Part shown: positions 26,097-34,725 of the stretch, one piece after another | How the letters are laid out: each line of letters starts with the position of its first letter | How positions within the stretch are numbered: the stretch's first letter is position 1 | DNA from: Butyrivibrio proteoclasticus | GTDB taxonomy: Bacteria > Bacillota > Clostridia > Lachnospirales > Lachnospiraceae | Assembly: GCF_900115735.1 (NCBI RefSeq) | Contig: NZ_FOXO01000019.1 | Coordinates: 1 to 64,000, forward strand | Reading direction: 5' to 3' | DNA: 64,000 nt | Translations under genes and position numbers: made by a program | Notes under the pieces: model-generated | What the model was told of the DNA's origin: nothing | The model's database searches: none | What the model saw: the letters and a program-made list of their open reading frames with translations, nothing else

Positions 26097-26480
26097 GCAA
26101 GCATTTCCTGAACGCGTGTCATGAAGTTTTAGAGCATCGGTGATGATATCCTGATGCTCTTTAATTTCATACGGACAGATGCAGAATAAGACTTTTTTGA
26201 AATCGGGATATAAACAATTTTGGATGTAAATTGCTGCAAATAGTGAATTAGATTTAGTTATTGACTGCGTTGCTCATAAGGATTAGAATATGTAAAGGTC
26301 AAATACCGTAAGGTGTCCGGAGCATATCGCTCATTTTTCCATGTATTGTTTGTACGACAGTTGGGATTAGACTATAATGATATTAGGATTTTTTTTGAAT
26401 TTTTGTGATTCTTTATTTCTGTATTAGTCTTGATGTTACCTTTATGGCATTTGATTAAAAACATAAAGGAGGACAAGGAC
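26097..26480. other. Intergenic region with terminator and a possible glycan-gene remnant
   Basis: AGAGCATC (26131-26138) pairs with GATGCTCT (26153-26160), followed by TTAATTTC, a weak terminator for the AAA-ATPase gene. On the minus strand from about 26285 to 26100 an open frame reads ...SLFAAIYIQNCLYPDF then KKVLFCICPYEIKEHQDII, which looks like protein and may be the leftover of a glycan gene; I cannot name its family. Confidence 0.4.
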
Positions 26481-27416
26481 TTGTCAGAAAAAGAAAAAGT
26501 AATAATTAACAGACAGCACAAGGACAGGCTATTTAATTTTATTTTTGGAAGTGAAGAGAATAAGAGGTGGACATTATCTCTTTATAATGCTGTGAATGGC
26601 TCAAATTACGAGGATGAGTCACTGATTGTATTCAATACATTACAAAATTACTTATATGTTAGTATGAAAAATGATACTTCATTTATCATAGCGGATACAA
26701 TGAGTCTATATGAGCATCAGTCAACATTTAATCCAAATATGCCGCTTAGAATGTTAAGGTATTTGAGCAATTTGTATTCTAAGTATGTTAAAGAAAATGC
26801 ACTGGATGTATTTGGCAAGGATATCATTGAATTGCCAGTGCCAAAGCTGGTAACGTTCTATAATGGTCTTGATGATGTAGAAGATGAGATTATACTTAAG
26901 CTGAGTGATTCATTTCCTGAATACCAGAAGGGAAATGGAGATGTTGAAGTTAAAGTCAGAATGCTTAATATAAATTATGGGCATAACAAAAGGCTTATTC
27001 AAGGATGTTCCCCATTAAAAGAGTACTCGTGGTTAATCGACAGGATTAGAAAATATAATGCTGAACTTGGAATAGAGAAGGCTACGATTAGAGCAATCAG
27101 GGAAATGCCATCATCTTTTGAAATCAAGATTTTTTTAGTTTCACATATGTCGGAGGTAGCAGATATGATGTTAGCTGAAGATCAAGAAATTAATGCTTTA
27201 GAACTTGTAGGAAACGCAAGGGAAAAGAAGGGTGTAGAGAAAGGAATAGAACAAGGAATAGAGAAAGGAATAGAGAAAGGAATAGAGAAAGGAACAATCA
27301 GCACTATTAAATTATTAAGAGGTATGGAGATTGAAGATGCCATAATAATAGATAGAATTAGTAAAGAGTTTGATGTTACTAAAGAGTATGTAAGGAATTT
27401 AATGAAAAAAGTTTGA
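26481..27416 (+). CDS. Rpn family PD-(D/E)XK nuclease (recombination-promoting nuclease / putative transposase type)
   Basis: A 311-residue protein of the Rpn/PDDEXK_2 family. Its start NRQHKDRLFNFIFGSEENK is typical; the catalytic region includes IIADTMSLYEHQST (Asp and E-x-Q) near residues 75-90, followed by PLRMLRYLSNLY. Perfect AGGAGG at 26467-26472 lies 8 bp before a TTG at 26481, so I place the start there (fMet-SEKEKV) rather than at upstream in-frame codons. The C-terminus has a GIEKGIEQ repeat and the tail TISTIKLLRGMEIED. It is the only full-length copy in the window. Confidence 0.85.
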   Translation: MSEKEKVIINRQHKDRLFNFIFGSEENKRWTLSLYNAVNGSNYEDESLIVFNTLQNYLYVSMKNDTSFIIADTMSLYEHQSTFNPNMPLRMLRYLSNLYSKYVKENALDVFGKDIIELPVPKLVTFYNGLDDVEDEIILKLSDSFPEYQKGNGDVEVKVRMLNINYGHNKRLIQGCSPLKEYSWLIDRIRKYNAELGIEKATIRAIREMPSSFEIKIFLVSHMSEVADMMLAEDQEINALELVGNAREKKGVEKGIEQGIEKGIEKGIEKGTISTIKLLRGMEIEDAIIIDRISKEFDVTKEYVRNLMKKV

Positions 27417-27437
27417 TTACCCAGTCTTTAAGAATGT

Positions 27438-27472
27438 GGCCGATGCACTTTTGAATGTGCATCGGCCTTTTA
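27438..27472 (+). terminator. Terminator after the Rpn gene
   Basis: Perfect 11-bp stem GGCCGATGCAC (27438-27448) / GTGCATCGGCC (27457-27467), followed by TTTTAA. Confidence 0.85.
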
Positions 27473-27572
27473 ACGGAAAAACGAACTTAAATGATTGAAT
27501 GAGTGCACAAAGAGCGATATAATAGAATATATACATATTTTAGTTAAAAGAAGTGCGAAGTAATGGTGAACC

Positions 27573-28058
27573 TTGACAAGTTCATACTTTACATCTGGGA
27601 GGGGATATACTGAATCCTTATATGTTTTTTACTTTGAGAGAAAACTTCCGGTAATTAATTGCAACGAAGCTCAAATTGACGACTTACTTGGAATTTATGA
27701 AAAGATTTTTCTGAGATTGAAGCAAGAGCAAGAAGCCAGCGACTTGTCAGCACTTTCCTATGATGCTATCATAAGGTTAACATATAGAGTTGCGTACAAA
27801 CTAACGATGAAACAGGACAATGTTCAGAAGAAAGTGGGTGACGTTATGGGTGGAAAAGTATTAGATCTACCATGCTTCAGAGCATATGATCAAGGATTAG
27901 AAGAAGGTATAGAACAAGGCATAGAAGCCTTTATCGAAGATAAGTTGGAAGATGGTATTTCTATTGATATAATAAAAAGCAAACTGTGTAAGAGATTTGA
28001 AATCTCAGAAGAAAAAGCAGATGAGTATATAGATAAAGTGCTCAGTAAAACAGAATAA
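27573..28058 (+). pseudogene. Chimeric remnant: C-terminal half of a Lachnospiraceae accessory protein joined to an Rpn-type tail
   Basis: The frame reads SLYVFYFERKLPVINC ... VGDVMGGKVLDLPCFRAYD then EEGIEQGIEAFIEDKLEDGI. The first part belongs to a protein family different from Rpn, and the last 45 residues are the Rpn tail type seen at 15511. Just upstream, ATG 27563 opens MVNLDKFILYIWEG in another frame and stops at once, as if the true 5' part is frameshifted or lost. I take it as a recombinant pseudogene; expression of a short protein cannot be excluded. Confidence 0.5.
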
Positions 28059-28236
28059 TAATGATAATGACTCCAAATGTAAGGTGTGAAATCTTATGTT
28101 GGGAGTTTTTGTTTGCAAAATTGTTGACATTACATGGTTCCAATGTTGCGATATCTTAGTAATTAGTGCGTGCTCAAAAATTAATAACCACTGATATTTA
28201 CTGACTTTGCGGGCAATCCGTGAGATAATAGATGCA
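27948..28236. repeat. About 285-bp duplicated segment, copy 2
   Basis: Nearly identical to 24146-24430. It includes a mutated terminator repeat (ACTCCAAA 28080-28087 / TTGGGAGT 28099-28106). It stops 50 bp before the degenerate IS1182-like transposase, whose insertion may have removed the following 35-bp repeat. Confidence 0.75.
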
Positions 28237-28288
28237 AGGAAATCATTACTATTGTTTCAAAAACCTTGCACCTTTCGCGGAGAATCCC

Positions 28289-29722
28289 ATGTACAAAAAG
28301 AATCAAAATCGTCAAATAACACTCAAGGATTTTGATCAGCCACTTTGCTTGAAGCTAAATCCTGAGAACAAATGGATAAAGAAAGCTGCCATGATATCAT
28401 GGGATGACATCGAAGAAGAATACGCTGATCTGTTCCCATCAGGTTGTGGGATGCCGTCAAAGCCTTTGAGGATGGCTCTTGGTGCACTTCTCATTCAGAA
28501 GAAATATGATTATTCCGACAGAGAGTTTGTAGAGCAGATCCAGGAGAATCCGTATTATCAGTATTTCAACTACCGGGATTCCATCTAGAGCAGCCATTTG
28601 CACCATCACTGCTTGTTGAGTTCCGTAAACGCCTTACTGATGAAAAGCTTGCCGAGATCAATGAAATGATCATCAAGAACAATAAACATGACGATGACAA
28701 CACTCCATCTGGTAGTAATGGAGATAACCCGGATAATCATGACGATGCAGGCAATGGCAATGATGGAACACTCATCATTGATGCCAGCTGCGCTCCACAG
28801 AAAATAGCCTTTCCTCAGGATGTTAATCTTCTGAATGAAACCAAGAGAAAATCTTGAAGGAATTATCGAATCTGTCTGATATGAGTACAATCTCAAAAAA
28901 ACAAGGATGTACAAGGAAAAAGCCAGAAAGGACTATCTTGCTCTGGCAAAGAGCAAGAAGAGATCTTCAAAGAAGATCCGTAAGTCAATAAAGAAGCAAC
29001 TCCAGTACATACGCCGAGACAGGAATTACATCAACTGGCTCTCAAGCTATGGATACTATCCTGATGAAAAATAGCTGGAACACCTTGAGGTACTGGATAA
29101 GCTTGTTGAACAGCAACAGTACATGTACAACAAGACTCATACAGTAGAGAACAGGATTGCCAGTATATTCCAGCCATACATCAGACCTATTGTCAGAGGA
29201 AAGAGCAAGGCGCCTGTTGAGTTTGGCGCAAAGCTTGACCTAAGTGTAGAGAATGGTCTTGGCAGGATAGAAAAGATATCCTTTGAAGCTTACAACGAAA
29301 GCGAAGTGCTGATTCCAGCAATAGAGAACTACTACAAGCGTAATGGACATTATCCCGAAAGAGTTCTTGCAGATAAGATATACAGAAACAGAGTCAATCT
29401 TGCGTACTGCAAAGAGCATGGGATAAGGCTTGCTGGTCCAGCTCTTGGAAGGCCTGGCAAGGATACAGTCATCGATAAGCATACAGAGTACATTGATAGC
29501 GTAGACAGGATCGAAGTTGAGCGTAAATTTGGATTATCAAAGCACAGTCATGGACTGGGCTTGATCATGACAAAGCGCGAGGATACTACACGCAGCTCAA
29601 TAGTGCTGTCGATCATCTCAATGAACCTGGATAGCCTGTTAAGGCTTTCTTTGTTCCAAAAACTGATTTTGATATTTTCAAGGTACAATTGTTGTTATTT
29701 TTTATGCAAAAGCATCGGCTGA
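28289..29722 (+). pseudogene. Degenerate IS1182/IS5-type transposase
   Basis: From ATG 28289 it reads MYKKNQNRQITLKDFDQP, PSKPLRMALGALLIQKKY and NPYYQYF, the usual N-terminus. The frame is then lost at about 28572, continues as PGFHLEQPF...LIIDASCAPQ, shifts again at about 28850, has a stop at about 29072 (DEK*LEHLEV), and ends with FGAKLDLSVENG, HYPERVLADKIYRNRVN and KFGLSKHSHGLGLIMTK. At least two frameshifts and one nonsense codon make it dead. Its last 25 codons are foreign, so the 3' end is also damaged. Confidence 0.85.
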
Positions 29723-29780
29723 AAAAACAGCTGGTTGCTGAGCATACACTAATTCAAAGACGGGCGAAAGATGCCACGCA

Positions 29781-30740
29781 CAGTTTCCTGAAGGATATGT
29801 CAATGACGTAAACTATGGCGGCAGTGTCAAAGCACTTGCATTCATCCTTGATAATGAATGCTGTGTTTCTATAGACAAGACCATAAAGCTTATTTCAGAT
29901 CTCACTGACGGAAAACTGAGTATTTCAAAAGGCATGGTCAATGGTCTTTCCAAAGAATTCTCCATGAAAACGGATAAGGAAAAGAAAGAGCTTTTTGTAT
30001 CACTGATGCAGAAGCCTGTACTCCATACAGATAACACCAATGCCAGAAGCAATGGAAGCAGCCGATTTGTATTTATTGTTGCTGCTCCGGATGGGACCGC
30101 CCAGTATTACTTCAGGGAAAACAAAGGCCATGCAGGAATAAAAGATACCCCTGTCGACCTTAACCAGTCAGCGATATTTATACATGACCATGACACCACC
30201 TTTTATAATTATGGCAGTGGCCATCATGAATGTATCGCTCATATCCTGAGATACTGTAAAGACAGCATACAGAATGAACCTGACCGGAAATGGAATAAGA
30301 AGATGTATAAACTTCTGCGGGAAATGGTTCATTACCGGAACGGTATTGGTGAAACTACGGGATTTGATGAAAAAACTGTCATGGCATTTGAAGAAAGATA
30401 TGACAGCATCCTGGAAGAAGCCCGAGAAGAATACGAATACATTCCACCCAGTAAATATTATAGAGAAGGCTATAACTTATACAGACGTATGAAGAAGTAT
30501 AGGTCCAGCCATCTGCTATTTTTACATGATATAAGAGTTCCGCACAACAATAACATGGCGGAACGCCTTTGGCTTGCCTATAAACGAAAGCAGCATCAAG
30601 TCATGAGTTTCCGCTCGGATGCGAGCATTGATTACCTCTGTCAGAGCATGCTTCTATCATTAAGGCAGGATCCAGAATCCAGCGTGTATGACAGCGTATC
30701 GAAGATCTTCGATAGACAAAAGGCCGGTAGATTGACTTGA
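29781..30740 (+). pseudogene. 5'-truncated IS66-family transposase (TnpC type)
   Basis: The open frame begins within CHAQFPEGYVND...NYGGSVKALAF and continues SIDKTIKLISDLTDGKLSISK, PVLHTDNTNARSNGS (catalytic Asp) and the C-terminal IS66 domain VPHNNNMAERLW...KRKQHQVMSFRS. The zinc-finger N-terminus and the partner orfs tnpA and tnpB are missing, and the upstream flank is IS1182-like debris. The frame from 29934 is intact but is not expected to make an active enzyme. Confidence 0.85.
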
Positions 30741-30766
30741 TGAATCAAGTGTAGTCTACCGGTCTT
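30724..30766 (+). terminator. Hairpin at the IS66 end
   Basis: CCGGTAGA with inner ACTTGA (30724-30740) pairs with TCAAGT and TCTACCGG (30745-30762), followed by TCTTCTT. Confidence 0.6.
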
Positions 30767-30834
30767 CTTATCTCAAGCTAGGGTATGAACTGTAATGATA
30801 AACGGTATTGCATATATGGTTGTTCGTGGTAATG

Positions 30835-30870
30835 TTGACACTATAAAAAAATATGTGTTAACATATTTTT
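30835..30870 (+). promoter_or_regulatory. Promoter with overlapping palindrome for the loaP-like gene
   Basis: TTGACA (30835-30840) lies 18 bp before TAACAT (30859-30864). A perfect inverted repeat, AAAAATATGT (30847-30856) / ACATATTTTT (30861-30870), covers the spacer and -10, so a repressor could bind there. The start codon is 227 bp downstream, leaving a long leader. Confidence 0.5.
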
Positions 30871-30959
30871 AGAATAAATTTTCGGACAAAATTAATTTTA
30901 CGAAATATTGTTTGAAATTTTTTTCTTTATGAAGCATTGTCATGCATTAGGCGGTGAGT

Positions 30960-31038
30960 ACCGATTTTGATGAAATGTGGACATATTGAATTTTTTTCAC
31001 ATCTGTATGTGAAGTGGCGAAGCTCGGTCAAAATCAGT
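30960..31038 (+). promoter_or_regulatory. Structured leader RNA of the loaP-like gene
   Basis: ACCGATTTTGA (30960-30970) can pair with TCAAAATCAGT (31028-31038), enclosing a perfect 7-bp hairpin TTCACAT/ATGTGAA (30996-31013) with loop CTGT. The two-stem arrangement in an untranslated leader suggests a regulatory RNA; no known riboswitch is recognised. Confidence 0.4.
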
Positions 31039-31090
31039 GTACATATATAGAGTAATGTTTTTTTCATAATTCTAAACGTTGGAGCAAACT

Positions 31091-31867
31091 ATGTGGTATG
31101 TAATTCAGTCAAAAACAGGTGATGAAAATAAAATCAAGCTTCTCTTGGAAGAACTCTTGGATAAAAGCTGTTATAAAAGGTGTTTTGTCCCGCTTTATGA
31201 ATCTGTAAGACATAGACAGGAAAAAAGTCTGATTATGATGAAAAAGCTACTTCCCGGATACTTGTTTGTGGAAACTGATTATCCGGAAAAAGTTCATCAT
31301 GTACTAAGAAGCCTGCCTGATTATGCGGATGTACTTGGTGCCAGGGAAAATCGTGAAAAAGAAAAGTGCTTTGTTCCAGTTGGTAAAGAAGATGAGAGCT
31401 TTTTTGACAGTATACTTGAAGACGGAATAATGCATGTCAGCTACGTTCATTTGTCAAAGGCAAACAGGATAGATAAAGTTGTCGGACCCTTAAAACAGTA
31501 CAGAAATTATATTACCAAGATGGAATTCAGGCATAGATATGCTACTGTTGAGACAGAAATTTTCGGTAAAAGAAGAAAGCTTCAATTTGGATTATGGTCA
31601 GACCAGGATCCCAAGATGCCCTGGCTGGAAGAACAAAAGGAAAAAGAAAACATTAATACAGTCAACGGGAACATTATTAACAGTCACACTTTTAATATAG
31701 GAATCAATCCCGGTGATAAAGTTGAATACCCTGAAATATATGGGGATACGGTGTTTGTGGTTGATCGCGTGGATCCTGCAAAGAGAATCCTTCATACAAC
31801 TATAGATTTATTTGGTAGTGCGAGAAGCATTGAAATGTATGTGGATGATGTGAAGAAAATAGGATAG
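31091..31867 (+). CDS. loaP: LoaP-like NusG paralogue (processive antiterminator)
   Basis: The 258-residue protein starts MWYVIQSKTGDENKIKLLLE, the NGN fold of NusG, with LLPGYLFVETDYPEKVHHVL near residue 60. It ends in a KOW-type domain, INPGDKVEYPEIYGDTVFVV. It is longer than housekeeping NusG and stands at the head of a long polysaccharide cluster, as LoaP does in Firmicutes. LoaP is known to help RNA polymerase pass terminators in long biosynthetic operons. I place the start at ATG 31091 behind GGAG; the frame extends to a TTG at 31079. It probably acts on the leader DNA that follows. Confidence 0.82.
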   Translation: MWYVIQSKTGDENKIKLLLEELLDKSCYKRCFVPLYESVRHRQEKSLIMMKKLLPGYLFVETDYPEKVHHVLRSLPDYADVLGARENREKEKCFVPVGKEDESFFDSILEDGIMHVSYVHLSKANRIDKVVGPLKQYRNYITKMEFRHRYATVETEIFGKRRKLQFGLWSDQDPKMPWLEEQKEKENINTVNGNIINSHTFNIGINPGDKVEYPEIYGDTVFVVDRVDPAKRILHTTIDLFGSARSIEMYVDDVKKIG

Positions 31868-31874
31868 GAACTGT

Positions 31875-31904
31875 AAAGCTGCTGTTTGGTGAAACGGCAG
31901 CTTT
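31875..31904 (+). terminator. Terminator-like hairpin after loaP
   Basis: AAAGCTGCTGTTT (31875-31887) pairs with AAACGGCAGCTTT, loop GGTG. The downstream tract (ATTAAATTTATT) is only partly T, so it may be leaky or a target of antitermination. Confidence 0.6.
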
Positions 31905-31948
31905 ATTAAATTTATTAAACGGAACTTTATTGTGTGGTTTCGTAGAAT

Positions 31949-32146
31949 ATGGAATCTGAGAAAATGTATGTCAGAATGCATGATCTTAAGGATTTTGGTA
32001 TACATAACGAGGAAGTGACAGCATCTGTTGGAGCTGATGGGAAGATGAATGAGTTTTCTGCGATTATGGGATTGTGTAATCGGAGACATTTAGGTAATGC
32101 TATAAATGCGAGAGAACAAGCGTTTAAAAGATATGTAGAGGAATAG
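31949..32146 (+). pseudogene. Internal remnant of a DegT/DnrJ/EryC1-type aminotransferase
   Basis: The 65-residue frame contains MHDLKDFGI then GADGKMNEFSAIMGLCNRRH and INAREQAFKRYVEE. This is the segment of sugar aminotransferases containing the N/S-x-F/H-A-x-x-G motif (usually 'KMNEFSAAMGLC') that follows the PLP lysine. The N- and C-terminal parts are absent. It shows that an amino-sugar pathway gene was once at the head of this cluster. Confidence 0.7.
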
Positions 32147-32343
32147 GACGGAGAAAAGGAGTACATCATAAACCCGGAGGTTCCTCGAAAAATGGGATGT
32201 GAGAGTGGAAAGATGGAACACTTGAAATCCGCAATTTATAATACTTTGACGAATGAAGGGAGATGAATTCATATTGCATCTGTATAGTTGCAGAGAGGAA
32301 TGTTGGAAAGATGGAACGGGAACGGGAACGGGTAATGTAAACC
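32147..32343. other. Noncoding stretch with short tandem repeat
   Basis: Holds debris of the aminotransferase region and the hexanucleotide repeat (GAACGG)3 at 32314-32331. No open frame of note. It leads into the hairpin block. Confidence 0.4.
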
Positions 32344-32383
32344 GCGGAATAGAGGCATTTTAGAGCTATACCGCCGCATTTTT
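32344..32383 (+). terminator. Terminator-like hairpin in the operon leader
   Basis: GCGGAATAG (32344-32352) pairs, with one mismatch, with CTATACCGC (32366-32374); T5 follows at 32379-32383. Its position ahead of the long cluster and after loaP makes it a possible antitermination target. Confidence 0.45.
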
Positions 32384-32392
32384 CCGTTCTAT

Positions 32393-32435
32393 ACCTACGA
32401 GTAGGTTAGAGGGATGAAACGGAGACGGACGTCTC
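32393..32435 (+). promoter_or_regulatory. Two consecutive GA-centred hairpins in the operon leader
   Basis: ACCTAC-GA-GTAGGT (32393-32406) and GAGACG-GA-CGTCTC (32422-32435) are perfect 6-bp palindromes with the same GA centre, 15 bp apart. Two compact hairpins in tandem in a leader after a LoaP gene could be a binding element for the antiterminator. This is inference from position and shape. Confidence 0.4.
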
Positions 32436-32472
32436 TTGGTTCAGTGTTTATAAGGGTTGGCGAGGCTTCAAG

Positions 32473-32680
32473 GTCCAAACTCCCAAAGGCTCCCAACTGA
32501 GGTTTTAAGAATGGCTTATCAGTGAAGTCTACAAAACAGTCCAAACTTCCAAAGATCCCTAACTGAGGTTTTGAGAGCAGTTTATCAGCGAAGTCCTTAA
32601 AACCGATCCAGAACTTCCAAAGGATCCCAACTGAGGTTTTGGAGAGGGTTTATTAGGGAAGTCCTTAAAGCAGCCCAAGG
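32473..32680 (+). repeat. Three 66-bp tandem repeats in the operon leader
   Basis: Units begin at 32473, 32539 and 32605 (GTCCAAACTcCCAAAG-type start, core CCCAACTGAGGTTTT, end TTATCAG.GAAGTCc). They differ by several substitutions each, so they are old. A partial fourth unit can be seen just upstream (32446-32472). They contain no start codons in context and end directly at the next remnant gene. Function unknown. Confidence 0.75.
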
Positions 32681-32685
32681 GAGAT

Positions 32686-32979
32686 ATGTCAATATCGCTA
32701 GATGTATTGTATCATCTGGTTGAACCCAACGTTTATGAAAACTATATGAATAATCTGTTTGGGAGTAGCAACAAATGGGTCGGAATATATTCTTACGATG
32801 GAAAATTAGATTTGCCTATGGCAAGTCATGTCTTATATAGGGAGCATAATGATTATATAAAAGAGCACTTTAAGAATTTTCGTCTAGTGGAAATTATAAA
32901 GAATCAGTATAAAAGAACATTATCATCGGATCCAGAAACAACGTCGTGGTGTGATTTTTTCTTTTATGAGAGCGTATGA
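32686..32979 (+). pseudogene. 5'-truncated SAM-dependent methyltransferase
   Basis: The frame encodes about 97 residues: SISLDVLYHLVEPNVYENYMN then KWVGIYSYDG, SHVLYREHNDYIKEHF and SWCDFFFYE. This is the C-terminal half of a class I methyltransferase (post-motif II to the end); the SAM-binding G-x-G-x-G half is absent. The truncation point coincides with the end of the tandem repeats, whose last bases (AAGGGAGAT) happen to form a ribosome site before ATG 32686. A shortened protein could be made but should not bind SAM. Confidence 0.6.
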
Positions 32980-33152
32980 GAATATTTAGTTGCCGCATTC
33001 GAAATTTAGATTATATTGGAGCTTCCCATATGCTTAGTTTCCTAGTTTTGATTAACTCGGTGTATTGCAAAAATCTTGTTTTATGACAAGTGCAAGGACA
33101 GTTAGAAATGAGGTCCGCCGGAATAGAAAATAATAGTGATAAAGGAAAAAAG

Positions 33153-34202
33153 ATGATAACTGAAGATTATTTGTTGAATTTTCAAGAAGCAGAAATTATT
33201 GGTGACCGAATTATTTTTTGGGCGCTAAATTCAAATGGTATTTTCTCATATGATTTGAAAAACAAAACATTGGATTGTTTGTCTAAAACTGAGAAATATG
33301 ATAATGCAGAGTTTTTATTTAATGGCTGTGCAGCTTATAATTCAAAGATATTTTTTTCACCTTTTAATAGCAGCTCGATCTGCATTTATGAAACTGAAAC
33401 TGATGAAATAGAATATATTAAACTAGAAAAGAAGGGGCTTTTTTCAAGTGTATTTGTTTACGGAGATAAGATATATTTTTGGGGATTTGGAAAGAATAAT
33501 GTAAAGGTTATGCTTTATCCAAGTCATATATTACAAGACTTGGATGAGCTCACAGATGTCAGTATCACATCTAAGCCGTTAATTGTGGAGAATAAAGTGT
33601 ACTTTACAATAGATGAAATGGGCGGGTTTTGTGAATATGATTTGAGTGATGGATCAAAGTTTAGAGTGCATAAATTGGAAAGTGATTGTAAATTTAATAC
33701 CATTTCATACGCAGGAGATTGTCTTTGGTTTTCAGGCGATAAGAAGAAAATTATTGCATGGAATACTATAGATAATGAGGTGCAGAGTTATCCGTTGACG
33801 CTAACAAATGTGAACCAAGATATAACATGGAATGAGTTCTTTTTTGATAATAGCTTTGTTATGGGAAAGTACGTATATTATCTTCCTAAAAAAACAAATG
33901 AAATAATTCGAATTAGAATTGATAGCGGAACTATTGAAATTGTTTATGTAATTGATGGAGCAAATGGAGGGAATTTTATAAGAATTAGTGATGAATATGG
34001 CTTGATAGTTGTTGAAGGCGGTAATCATGATGCGATTTGCGATATTTTTGTTGAAAAAAGGGGTACGTTAGTCCGAAATGACGAAATTAAGGTTCCGAAG
34101 GGATCTGAACTTGAAAAGTATATCTGTTGGGGGAGTTTAGAATCTAGATTCAACACACTAAACAGATTTATTCGTTCTCTGACACAGACAAATTTGAGGT
34201 GA
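33153..34202 (+). CDS. Predicted beta-propeller protein of unknown function
   Basis: About 349 residues, rich in repeated short beta segments: 'DRIIFWALNSNGIFSYDL', 'NSKIFFSPFNSSSICIYE', 'GDKIYFWGFG', 'ENKVYFTIDEMGGFCEYDL', 'GDCLWFSGDKKKIIAWN', 'GKYVYYLPKKTNEIIRI'. The pattern x-x-I/V-Y/F-F about every 45-50 residues indicates a six- or seven-bladed propeller. There is no signal peptide. I prefer ATG 33153 (AAAGGAAAAAAG before it); earlier in-frame starts at 33108 and 33090 are possible. As first intact gene of the cluster it may be a sensor, scaffold or binding protein. Confidence 0.55.
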   Translation: MITEDYLLNFQEAEIIGDRIIFWALNSNGIFSYDLKNKTLDCLSKTEKYDNAEFLFNGCAAYNSKIFFSPFNSSSICIYETETDEIEYIKLEKKGLFSSVFVYGDKIYFWGFGKNNVKVMLYPSHILQDLDELTDVSITSKPLIVENKVYFTIDEMGGFCEYDLSDGSKFRVHKLESDCKFNTISYAGDCLWFSGDKKKIIAWNTIDNEVQSYPLTLTNVNQDITWNEFFFDNSFVMGKYVYYLPKKTNEIIRIRIDSGTIEIVYVIDGANGGNFIRISDEYGLIVVEGGNHDAICDIFVEKRGTLVRNDEIKVPKGSELEKYICWGSLESRFNTLNRFIRSLTQTNLR

Positions 34203-34209
34203 AATATTG

Positions 34210-34716
34210 ATGAAGGTATACAATACAAGACATATTCGACGGATATTTTTGTGCTTCTTTCCAGTCTCTGTGGTGTTTATTATCAGTGTGGTTGTGATTC
34301 GAAAGTTGCTGAATTATATATCAAAAGTAAATATAGATATAGAAAAGAAGATTTGTTATATCAATCTATACAACATGTGGATTAGTCAATATATACAGCA
34401 AAAGAAAATCTCAGATTTTGTTGTAAAAAATGGATATAAAAATATTGCTATATATGGATGGGGGGATTTGGGAAAAAGATTATATGATGAATTGATACAG
34501 AACAGCGAAATTAATCTTAGATATATTGTTGATAGAGCTGATATTAAGGAAATAAATAGCTTGTGTAAATGTGTAAAAAATGCCAATGACATAAATGAAA
34601 AGATAGACTTATTAATAATCACACCATTTATTGAATTCGATACTATCAAAGATAGTATTAATAATGACAAAATCATGCAGATATTCTCTCTAGAAGATTT
34701 AGTATATGAAATGTAA
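34210..34716 (+). CDS. Membrane-anchored Rossmann-module protein
   Basis: 168 residues. An N-terminal transmembrane helix (IFLCFFPVSVVFIISVVVI, about residues 12-30) precedes a single Rossmann-like module: IAIYGWGDLGKRLYDELIQ near residue 75, LRYIVDRAD, and a final LLIITPF strand. It is the same module found alone or fused in ten other loci of this cluster. GAGGTG before ATG 34210 supports the start. It lacks any recognisable catalytic partner domain. I infer a membrane-tethered version of the shared module. Confidence 0.6.
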   Translation: MKVYNTRHIRRIFLCFFPVSVVFIISVVVIRKLLNYISKVNIDIEKKICYINLYNMWISQYIQQKKISDFVVKNGYKNIAIYGWGDLGKRLYDELIQNSEINLRYIVDRADIKEINSLCKCVKNANDINEKIDLLIITPFIEFDTIKDSINNDKIMQIFSLEDLVYEM

Positions 34717-34725
34717 GGATGATTG

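Noticed and set aside
28666-28857. Asp/Asn-rich 63-codon ORF as a separate gene
   Set aside because: It is the middle part of the frameshifted IS1182-like transposase, continuing in frame from PGFHLEQPF.
28606-28914. 102-codon minus-strand ORF
   Set aside because: Antisense of the degraded IS1182-like transposase; the plus strand gives recognisable transposase sequence.
32473-32680. Tandem repeats as a CRISPR array
   Set aside because: The 66-bp units are adjacent and diverged, with no unique spacers of constant length between short identical repeats, and no cas gene is near.
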